Part shown: positions 56,701-64,000 of the stretch, one piece after another
Layout of the letters: each line of letters begins with the position of its first letter
How positions within the stretch are numbered: position 1 is the stretch's first letter
Assembly: GCF_019112545.1 (NCBI RefSeq)
Contig: NW_025064929.1
Span: 24,526 to 88,525 of the forward strand
Reading direction: 5' to 3'
DNA from: Guyanagaster necrorhizus
Taxonomy: Eukaryota; Basidiomycota; Agaricomycetes; Agaricales; Physalacriaceae
Length of the DNA: 64,000 nt
The notes under the pieces: generated by a model
Databases searched by the model: none
Seen by the model: the letters and a program-made list of their open reading frames with translations, nothing else
Told to the model about the DNA's origin: nothing
Program-made: the position numbers and the translations under genes

Positions 56701-58620
56701 TATAGTCATCTCCTTTGGTATTCAGGTCTGCAGAAGGTTGGGCCCCAAGTAGTCAGCTTTCATGACCCATCCATGGATTGCAGAATCCAACAGGTTATAG
56801 AGATTTCTGAGGCTTGAGCCAGATGGCCTGTTGGAAGGTATCTCAGCTTGATGTTGAGGTTGAGAAGATCAAGTACCAGTGGTTAGAATAGAGGGTGCTG
56901 TATACATGGCATGCTTTGGCAGCACAGGTGGGGTATTCAGCATGAGTCAGATTTCATCCTTGTAAAGCAATAAGCCTTTCAGTTGGTCTTCTGGATATGT
57001 TCTGTTATAAATATAAATTGTGTGATCAGTAAATGCATATTGTAGTATATGTCCTTTTTCTTCATTGTCCACAGCTGGATACCTCCTTCTGAGAGGAGTC
57101 ATTAACTAGCTAACATTCTTCTATAGTGTTGCTGTGCCCTCTTAATACAACCTTTCAAACTCTTTCTGCCAGCTTCAGTGTATCTCCTCTTTGAGAGCTT
57201 CATCATCTGTATCTCTGTACTGTAACCACTGATTAATTTCAGCAGAGACATCATCTTTGTCCTCCTTGCTCTCCTCAAGGTAGTCAATGGGCAGGTTGTA
57301 AATAGATGGTTCAGAAGCTTGGACTATTGCTGGAGAGCTTTCTGTTGGCTCAGTTGCTGGTTCTGGTGCTGGTGGCTCCAGGAGAAGGCTGTTGACAAGA
57401 TCAGAAAGGCTCAGCTTCTCCATCTATTACCCATGTTCTTTCTCTCTCCACTCTTTGGCTATATCTGCAGAAGTCTCTGTAAAACTGCTCATTGAGAAAG
57501 AGAGTGATAATACATCCATGTAAGAATTGTCTGAGGGCCCAGTCAGAGACTTTAGCTCCTAGAGGTACTCAGATTCTATATCCTCTAAGGATCAAGCTAG
57601 CATCATTAAAGAGAGAGCTGTCACTGGTGCTTTCTTCATAGGTGGAGGGAGATGGCTCATAGTCACTGTTGATTTGACAGGTCTTGTCTGTGGTGAGGAT
57701 AGTGGCTAGTTCTGACCAGGAGTCATCCTCATTGTCTGGGCCCCACTCATGGGGACTGCTGTCATTGCTGTTGATGGGGCTAGAGGGAGATAGATTGGCA
57801 ACTCTGATCTGCTGGGCTTGTTCAGTGGTAGTTCCAGAGAACCTACCTCTTTTCCTTTCATAGTATAGATCTTCTTCTGCTCCTTCATATAGCCCATAAT
57901 GTTCAGATGAAGCAGAGCTCCACTCTGCTGCCTGCTCTTCTCTGACTCACTGCCTGTGCTGTGCATTGTAATAGGCCTCATCAGCCTCCTGCCACTGGCA
58001 ATCAAACTCTCTCTCTTCTGCATCCAGTTGGTTGAAGATTCCTAGGTCATTGAAGTCATTCTTTGGCTTTGAATGTTCTTCTCATGAGTACATCAACATT
58101 ATGCTCATAGAGGTTGCTGAGAGTCAAGAGGAGTGGGCTGAAGGTCAGGGGAATAGGACTCTCTCAGAGGGTGACATATCTGGATCCTCTTCCTGCAAGT
58201 CTTTCAGCCTCCATAATGGAGTCTCTGGCATGGTCTCCAATGCTGAGCTTGTGGGAAGCAGTGAAAGAGTCAGAGAATGGTGACTCCTCAAAGAAGTTGT
58301 TGGGGATGTCTTTGTCTTCATAGTCTGAGACAGCTGGCAGGATCCAGGGGTTTTTGAACCTTGTGTTTGGATGCTCATCATGTCTGCTAGTTGTTTGAGA
58401 GGGTTTGTCTGTTCCTCAGGATTCTTCTTCTTTCTGAGAGCACCTTTCATTCAGGCCACTAGACTCAGCTTTGGGTATAGTTCTGAATGTAGGCTGGAAA
58501 GAGGTTCTGATAGAGAGAGAGATGTTGTGGAGAGGGTGATTGAGGGTGACATTGTATAATATCTGTTGAATCTGTCTGAATGAATGGTAGTGTCTGACTA
58601 CTCACACTGTTACTGGTTGA
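56700..58620 (-). pseudogene. M4 Gag N-terminal extension
   Basis: About 1.9 kb upstream of the capsid. Open pieces include 57175-57423 (MEKLSLSDLVNSLLLEPPAP, acidic and Pro-rich) and, near 58180-58330, the conserved EDKDIPNNFFEESPFSDSFT and IGDHARDS motif. The start region reads MKGALRKKKNPEEQ and resembles KKKKDTNNPSDQ of E2. Confidence 0.65.
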
Positions 58621-58781
58621 TGTCTATAGCAAAGTTGAATAATAGTGAGTAAGCCTAAAAGTGTTCTGATGATAGAAGCTAGTAGTTTGAAGAAGTCATT
58701 GGTGAGATTGGTTGTTGTGATATTGATGAATAGCATTTGGTTTTCTTCACTCATGATGGGCATAAGAAAGGGGAATTTCAA

Positions 58782-58794
58782 AGTCTTAAACTAA
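58782..58794 (-). other. M4 primer-binding site, subfamily-specific
   Basis: AGTCTTAAACTAA on the plus strand pairs with TAGTTTGAGACT at 58951-58962 in the LTR with one mismatch. Both members differ from those of M0, M2, M3 and E2 at several positions yet still match each other. Confidence 0.65.
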
Positions 58795-58795
58795 T

Positions 58796-59245
58796 TGTTA
58801 GACTCAGATGACATATGACTATAACCATGTGATAAACAGATGCTGTATTATATTTATACAATCACATCTGAGTTCACTATTTGTGGATTCTAGCAGTTGT
58901 GTCTCAAGGTCAATACTAGTTGACTCAAGATAGAATAGTAGAATTAAGGATAGTTTGAGACTGGGGATATATGGCATTGTCTATGCTACTTATATATCAT
59001 TTGTCTCCTAGATAAATATAATACTACTAATTGTGAGCATCTGTATTATAGTACTCCTTGTCCTAGAGTGTCATGGTTACCTACAAAAGAATGATTGTCT
59101 GTTGTCAGGGCATCACTATATGTTGCAAGACAATAGTTGATATGCTGACTAAGGTTGTTCCACAATTCTAAGCACTTGCATTAGATGCTCTGACTAAACA
59201 TGAATAGAGGTCAAAAGAAAAAGAAATTGTAGAAAAATTGTAACA
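58796..59245 (-). repeat. M4 5' LTR
   Basis: It runs TGTTAGACTC to TTGTAACA, 450 bases. GGCTG follows, and then the Gag extension of M3. Confidence 0.9.
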
Positions 59246-59250
59246 GGCTG

Positions 59251-59980
59251 TCTCCCCCCATCATCTGACTTTATCTTATGCATCTCAGTCATTGCTCATC
59301 CTGGAGCTGCTGTAGCTGCCTGGTGGTGTGGTGGGAGGAGTTCCTGCTGATGTGGCATAGAGTGAGTTGTATCCTGAGAGTGATGAAATGCTTCATAATC
59401 TTAGAGCTATCTGAGAGGCATCAATAGAGTCCCTAGCATGGTCTCCAATGCCAGGTGTTCTTATGGCAGTGAAAGGGTCAGAGGATGGTGACTGATTAAA
59501 GAAATTCTTGGAGAGATTCTCGTCCTCATGGTTAAAGACAGGAGACAGGACCCACAGGTTCCAGAAATCTGTGAGGTGATTGTAGCTATTTCTGCTATCA
59601 GATTGTCAAGGTCAGAGGGAATACCTATGCTCTTTTTCTTGAACATTCTCTGAATGCAGACTGCTAGGCTCAGCTTTGAGTATGGTTTCTGCTACAGGCT
59701 GGAAGGAGAGTCAGGGAGTATTGAGGATGTCATAGAGTGGTAGATCAGAGATTATGTTTTGTAGGATTCATCAGATTTGTTGAAACTCTTAGTAGTACCT
59801 GATTGCCCAAGCAGTGATTGATTGGCATCTCTGACAAAGTTGGATGATTACTAATAACCCTAATAGCATTCTGATGATAGAAGCTAAGAGGTCAAAGAAT
59901 TTGCAGTCAAAATTGGGAGAGTTTAGATTGATAGATAGCATTTAGTTTTCTCTGCTCTTATTGTGCATGAGAAAAGAGAA
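59251..59980 (-). pseudogene. M3 Gag N-terminal extension, 5' part
   Basis: The minus strand near 59400-59560 reads ENLSKNFFNQSPSSDPFT, then IRTPGIGDHARDSIDASQIA, the best copy of the conserved extension motif. It joins 25023 when M4 is removed. Confidence 0.7.
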
Positions 59981-59986
59981 GAAAAA

Positions 59987-59999
59987 GCTTCAAGCTAAT
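59987..59999 (-). other. M3 primer-binding site
   Basis: AGCTTCAAGCTAA is the perfect 13-nt reverse complement of TTAGCTTGAAGCT at 60154-60166 in the adjacent LTR. Confidence 0.75.
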
Positions 60000-60000
60000 T

Positions 60001-60465
60001 GTTAGACCCAAGCTGCATATGATCATAAACATGTGATAAACTGATATCACTTTGTGTTCAAGTGTTCCATCAAAGTCCACTGATATGAATATTGATCATT
60101 ATGCTACAAAGCCTTATAATTGGCTCAAGAGTAGAATGGTGTGAAGATAAACTTTAGCTTGAAGCTGAGGATTATCAGCAAGAGCAAGTCTCCTTGTATA
60201 CTATACATAGTGAGATAAATATAAGACTATCTATTGTATATTGCTAAGTTCTTATGTCTATTGTTCTTGGATGTTGCTACTATACACAAAAGGCTGGTTG
60301 TGCATTGTTGAGAACTGGTTGCTATGCTGGAGAACAGTGATGGATTGGCTTATTTGTGATGACTAAGCTTCTCCCATGGTCCTAAGCACTGGTCTAGACA
60401 CTCTGACTAAGTATAAATAGAGGTTAATTCATAGAAAAAAAAAGAAAAAGAAAAAAATCATAACA
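60001..60465 (-). repeat. M3 5' LTR
   Basis: It runs TGTTAGACCC to CATAACA, 465 bases. Its right flank TTAAT matches TCAAT at 18132-18136. Confidence 0.9.
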
Positions 60466-62150
60466 TTAATATGCTGACAACTTCATCAATAGATCTTCAG
60501 AATGTGCTTTATTGTATATAAAAATGGCCTGTTCAGTGGCTGCATACTATAAAATGTCAATTTTTTCCAATTTATCTACTACTGTATACTCCTGTCTAAT
60601 AAGCATCATCCTCTAAGTGATATTCTGAGTGAGTATGGCTACTCTTTCTTAGTATAGCCATATATATTCCCTCTTCTGTTCATACTGTATCTCTTCTTCC
60701 AGTGCTTCTTCATCTGTCGATTATTTTGCATATTCAATCTATTCTCTCTATTTAAGAGGTATGTCATCCTCCTCACTCTCTTCAGTAGAATAGCTGGTGG
60801 ACTGATCAAAGATAGATGGGGTTTAAGGTCATAGTGTTGCCAGGAAGCTGTCCTTTGTTTTAACTGGTACTGAGTCTGGCCCTAATAAGAGGCTCTGTTC
60901 TAGGTTGATGAGTTCTGACTGTGGGGCTTCCCTTGCTGCAGCTGCTATGCTCTCTGCCTTCCTCCAGTTCTTAGTGATACTGGCAGAAGTTTTAGTAAAA
61001 TCAGTCATTGAGAAAGAGAGCAGTGATATTGCTGTGTAGAAATTGTTGGAGGGCTTAGTTGCTGATCTGGGCAGAAGGAAGGAGTCAGAATCTATAGGCT
61101 CTGAGAATAGAACTGGCATCTGAGAGAATAGAATCCCAGAACCTGCTGGTGTCATCTCAGGATAGAGAGGAGCCCATGTCTCATCAGGCTGCTTCACTAG
61201 TGGTGAAAACCTCAGCTGGTTCTGTTCAGAGGTCTTCTTTATCCTTTGGCTCCCTGAAGGGGAAGCTAGTAGAATCTGTTTAGAGCCTATACTATCCTGA
61301 GAAACCTGATCCTCAGGTGGTGGCTTTGAGCTCATGCTGCTGATACCAGTACTCTGCATCATACCAAGTGACCTCCTACTCTTGGAACAGTTGGTTGTTC
61401 TCTTCTTCTGCTGCATATAACTCTGCTTCTGTAAATTCATCTTTATACCTTCATAGCTTGTTCTCAACTATTGATCCCTCAAACTCATAGCCTCTTCCTG
61501 GTTTGAGATCCCTAAAGTAGGAATCTCCATGCCAGGAGAGAGCCAGGCTTCTTTCTGATGTTGCATAGAGGAAACTGCATCTAGAGTCTGGAGCCATCCT
61601 AGTGGCATCAAGAGAGTTTCAGGCACAGTCACAAATTCCATGCTCAGATAGGATGGTGAAAGAGTTAGAGGATGGCTCAGCATCAAAGAATTTGTCAGGG
61701 AGATCCTTGTCCTCATGGTCTGAGACCAGAGAGAGGTTTGACAGTGTTCTGCTGGTCTATAGATTTTGAAACCCAATGTTGTGATGGTTGCTGTTTCTGA
61801 GGGATCCTGAGGAGTATCGGTGTTCTTCTTCTATTAGACAAGTCCTTATATTCAAGCCACCAGATTGGGTTTCAGGTATAGCTCTCATCATGGGCTAGAA
61901 GGAGGCTCAGACAGATGCTGGAATGTCATAGAAGGGGTGATCAAGGGTGACATTTTGAAGAATTTGTTGTACTGTTCTAAACACATGATAGTTTCTCACA
62001 ATTCATGCTGTAACAGATTGCCTTCCTCAGCAAAGTTGGATAATAGCAAGTAGACCTTGAAGTGTTTCAATGATAGAGGCTAATAGCCTAAAAAAGTTAT
62101 CTGTAAGATCAGAAGTTGATGTGAATGATGGTGGCATTCAGTTTTCTTCA
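60466..62150 (-). pseudogene. M2 Gag N-terminal extension
   Basis: This is the largest surviving extension. Open pieces are 60829-61467 (212 codons, with AEVFTTSEAA-like acidic sequence in an alternative frame) and 61468-61776. One frame near 61600-61740 reads DHEDKDLPDKFFDAEPSSNSFT, then a stop-interrupted IGDHA-equivalent. It is continuous with 17311-18136 when M3 is removed. Confidence 0.65.
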
Positions 62151-62182
62151 TGCTAGTTGTGTGTATAAAAAGGGAAGCTAGA

Positions 62183-62195
62183 AGCTTTGAGCTAA
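62183..62195 (-). other. M2 primer-binding site
   Basis: AGCTTTGAGCTAA is the perfect complement of TTAGCTCAAAGCT at 62352-62364 in its LTR. It has the GAGC variant, as in E2, not the CAAG variant of M0 and M3. Confidence 0.75.
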
Positions 62196-62196
62196 T

Positions 62197-62657
62197 TGTT
62201 AAGTTTAAGTGACATATGATCTAAATATGTGATAAATAGGCACTGTATCAAGTTCAAACAGTCACACTTAAGTTTACTATATATGCTTATATAGTGTTGT
62301 GTCTTAAGGCCAAAGACAGTTGGCTCAAGATAGAATAGTGAAGAATAAATTTTAGCTCAAAGCTGAGAATATACAGTGAGAGCTATACTACTCATATACT
62401 GTCCAAAGTCAAGTTAAATATATACCTACTTATTATGTGTTTCTATGCTATGGTGTCCACTGTCTTTGTTCATCACTACTGGTACAAAAGAGTATTGTCA
62501 TATCATCAAGAGAGTTGGTGTACAATGACCTGAGTTTGTCTTTTGTGGTTGCATAAGCTAGTCTCACAGTTCTAGGTGCTCAATTAGATGCTCTGACTAA
62601 GTAAAAATAGAGGTTAATGAAGTAAAATAAGAGTTAAGTAAAGAGAAAATCATAACA
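62197..62657 (-). repeat. M2 5' LTR
   Basis: It is 461 bases, running TGTTAAGTTT to CATAACA. It lies 17 bases from the M0 5' LTR, so M2 landed in M0's primer-binding region. Confidence 0.88.
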
Positions 62658-62660
62658 AGA

Positions 62661-62673
62661 AGCTTCAAGCTAA
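62661..62673 (-). other. M0 primer-binding site
   Basis: AGCTTCAAGCTAA is the perfect complement of TTAGCTTGAAGCT at 62831-62843 in the M0 LTR. It is separated from the LTR by one base. Confidence 0.75.
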
Positions 62674-62674
62674 T

Positions 62675-63134
62675 TATTAAGCTTAAGATACATGTGACCT
62701 ATAACACATGGTAAACAGACACTGTATCATGTTTATACAGTCATATCTGAGTCCACTATTGTGCTGTGTAGGTAGAGTGCTACAAGGCTAAAGATGAGTC
62801 AGCTCAAGTGTAAATAGTATAAAATAAAGTTTAGCTTGAAGCTGAATATGTACAGTGAGAGCTATACTACTTATATACTATTGGTTGTCCTGATAAATAT
62901 AAACCTACTAATTATATGTTTCTATGCTACAGTATCCTTCGTCTCTGTTCATTGTTACCATCACAAAATGAGTGTTGTTTGTTAGCAAAGAGTTTAGGCA
63001 CTTGCAAAGACAATAGGCTCAGATCTCTTATTATGGTCATATAAGCAGGTCCCATGGTTTTGAGCACTTAGTTCAGCACTCTGACTAAGCTCAGAATAAA
63101 GGTTAAGAAGATAAAAGAGGATAAAATTGTAACA
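62675..63134 (-). repeat. M0 5' LTR
   Basis: It runs TATTAAGCTT (TG decayed to TA) to TTGTAACA, 460 bases. Its partner is 9310-9770, and its right flank is ATATG. Confidence 0.85.
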
Positions 63135-63139
63135 ATATG

Positions 63140-63359
63140 TGCCTCAAGTCTCAGCCATTGTGAGAGAGTCTTTAAGGTTAATCAAAAGAGCCCTCTGTAT
63201 ATAATATTATAAAGAACATGATAAACAGCAGCAGATCACTTGTGAACTAAGTGTTTGAACTGAGCACAGGACTGAAAGAGACAGTATTTTTCTGCTTTGG
63301 TTTCTATATGTTCATCAACCTATATTGATTTCTTTGTAGTAGTTGCAAAACTTGCATTT
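63140..63359. other. unidentified CpG-free spacer right of M0
   Basis: About 220 bases have transposon-like composition and no match to LTR, gag or pol in this window. This is the counterpart of the 8941-9304 flank; both sides would be continuous before M0 inserted. No gene or RNA is seen. Confidence 0.4.
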
Positions 63360-64000
63360 TGCTATGATTTTTTATCTTTTTCTTTTTTTACCTTTATTTA
63401 CACTTAGTCAGAGCATCCAAACCAGTGCTTAAGACCATAGGACAGTCTTAGTCAGCACAAAGGCCATTGTCTTGTGACATATAGCAACACCCCAACAATA
63501 AGACAACTAGACTTTTGTAGATAACCATGACACTCCAGGATAATAAGTATTATAGCACAGACATTTACAATTAGTAACATTATATTTATCTAAGAGATAA
63601 ATAGTATATAAGTAGCATAGGCAGCACTATGTATTCCTAGTCTCAAACTATCCTTAAATCTACCATTCTATCTTGAGTCAACTAGTATTGATCTTGAGGC
63701 ATAACACTAGACTCCACATAGTGAACTCAGATGTGATTGTATGAACACAATACAGCACTTGTTTATTATGTGGTTATAGTCATGTGCCATCTGGGCCTAA
63801 CAATTAGTTTAAGACTTCTAGTTCTCTTTTTTTAAGCCTATTGTTAGGCCTAGGCTACACATGACTATTGACATGTGATAAACTGTCACTACCATGCACT
63901 TCAGATAAAACAACAGAGTTCACTTGTTGTGCAATAGTATAGTGTGTTCAATATCAAAAGAATTAGTTGACTTGAAATAGAATAGTGATGATAAAAAATA
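63360..64000 (+). mobile_element. E3: plus-strand chromovirus, 5' end only
   Basis: The 5' LTR at 63360-63802 (443 bases, TGCTATGATT to GGGCCTAACA) is the reverse complement of the M4 subfamily. It is followed by the primer-binding site TTAGTTTAAGACT (63804-63816), which matches the M4 variant. Another LTR interrupts it 39 bases downstream. The rest lies beyond the window. Confidence 0.75.
63842..64000 (-). repeat. partial LTR in minus orientation, cut by window end
   Basis: It begins TGTTAGGCCTAGGC and follows the LTR consensus (ACATGACTATTGACATGTGATAAACTG-like start). It is probably the left LTR of another element inserted next to the E3 primer-binding site. Confidence 0.7.

Larger units (their letters stand above)
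25029..59245 (-). mobile_element. M4: chromovirus inserted in M3, split by E1
   Basis: Its LTRs are 25029-25477 and 58796-59245 (449 and 450 bases, a distinct subfamily). The target duplication GGCTG (25024-25028 and 59246-59250) is perfect. The body is 25478-30874 plus 55952-58795, interrupted by E1 (CAGCC/CAGTC duplication) and by C1 (28986-30397). The integrase has lost its zinc-binding half. Confidence 0.9.
18137..60465 (-). mobile_element. M3: chromovirus split by M4
   Basis: Its LTRs are 18137-18602 and 60001-60465 (466 and 465 bases, same subfamily). The target duplication is TCAAT (18132-18136) and TTAAT (60466-60470), differing by a C/T transition. The body is 18603-25023 plus 59251-60000; the gap is M4 (25029-59245) with its GGCTG duplication. 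The domain order is complete, from Gag extension to chromodomain. It is broken by many stops, and the RT active site has changed. Confidence 0.85.
17311..62657 (-). mobile_element. M2: chromovirus represented by Gag fragments and 5' LTR
   Basis: M2 survives as 17311-18136 (capsid), 60466-62150 (Gag N-terminal extension) and its 5' LTR at 62197-62657. The two Gag parts become continuous when M3 (18137-60465) is removed. M2 was inserted 17 bases from the 5' LTR of M0. Its pol and 3' LTR are absent, probably deleted with the B1 recombination. Confidence 0.7.
9310..63134 (-). mobile_element. M0: outermost Ty3/gypsy chromovirus of the nest
   Basis: This is a minus-strand LTR retrotransposon whose two LTRs (9310-9770 and 62675-63134, 461 and 460 bases, same subfamily) enclose nearly all of the remaining window. 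The flanking target duplication is ATATA (9305-9309) and ATATG (63135-63139), differing by one G/A transition. Only its ends survive: the polypurine tract, chromodomain and integrase C-terminus at 9771-10571, and the primer-binding site at 62658-62674. Everything between is later insertion or has been lost by recombination at the B repeat at 10572-12224. The pairing rests on LTR subfamily and the TSD. Confidence 0.75.

Noticed and set aside
9310..63134. Recent, potentially active retrotransposons
   Set aside because: Every element has multiple in-frame stops, nested insertions, or lost catalytic residues. None could move by itself.
8941..64000. Classical Neurospora-type RIP at CpA
   Set aside because: The changes visible in paired copies and TSDs are at CpG, while CpA is abundant. 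A CpG-specific process is favoured.
1..64000. CRISPR array, rRNA or tRNA genes
   Set aside because: I found no regularly spaced short direct repeats, rRNA-like stretches or full tRNA cloverleaf. The GGTTCRAAYCC motifs in B lack the rest of a tRNA.

Overview
The window looks like genomic DNA of a filamentous basidiomycete, probably an Agaricomycete. I infer this from the intron-rich short-chain dehydrogenase (six exons, introns of 47-56 bases), the fungal-type O-methyltransferase remnant beside it, and a large block of Ty3/gypsy chromoviruses whose CpG dinucleotides have almost all decayed to TpG or CpA.

Bases 1 to about 8,940 are ordinary, CpG-containing, gene-bearing DNA. The only gene I can model completely is the short-chain dehydrogenase/reductase on the minus strand (5613-6901). 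Directly downstream on the same strand is a 5'-truncated, damaged O-methyltransferase (4803-5451). A few unidentified open frames lie at 1-3,600, and short GGTGGGTC inverted repeats at 7.6-8.25 kb.

From about 8,941 to the end the sequence is nearly CpG-free and is retrotransposon almost throughout. Matching LTR pairs and target-site duplications (TSDs) show a deep nest. The outermost is M0 (LTRs 9310-9770 and 62675-63134). Inside it is M2 (5' LTR 62197-62657). Inside M2 are M1 (5' LTR 16852-17310) and M3 (18137-60465). Inside M3 is M4 (25029-59245). Inside M4 is E1 (plus strand, 30875-55951). Inside E1 is E2 (plus strand, 39989-54896). E2 carries three copies of a 1.77 kb TG...CA repeat, 'B', which looks like a solo LTR. 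One of these (B4) is itself interrupted by a 1.41 kb repeat, 'C' (47312-48726). A second C sits in M4, one further B in E1, and one at a rearranged junction between M0 and M1. A further plus-strand LTR and a minus-strand LTR begin at 63360 and 63842 and run off the window.

All the chromoviruses share one plan: a 443-468 bp LTR, a 13-nt primer-binding site, a long acidic Gag N-terminal extension, capsid, a CCHC knuckle, protease, RT, RNase H, integrase, a C-terminal chromodomain, a polypurine tract and the 3' LTR. The primer-binding site is not tRNA-like. It is complementary to a site inside the LTR just downstream of the TATA box, and this pairing co-varies between subfamilies, which points to Tf1-type self-priming. 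No element is intact: stops are mostly CGA to TGA, and catalytic residues have been lost at ancestral CpG sites. The nest is a dated sequence of insertions in a methylated, heterochromatin-like block about 2.4 kb from an apparently intact gene.
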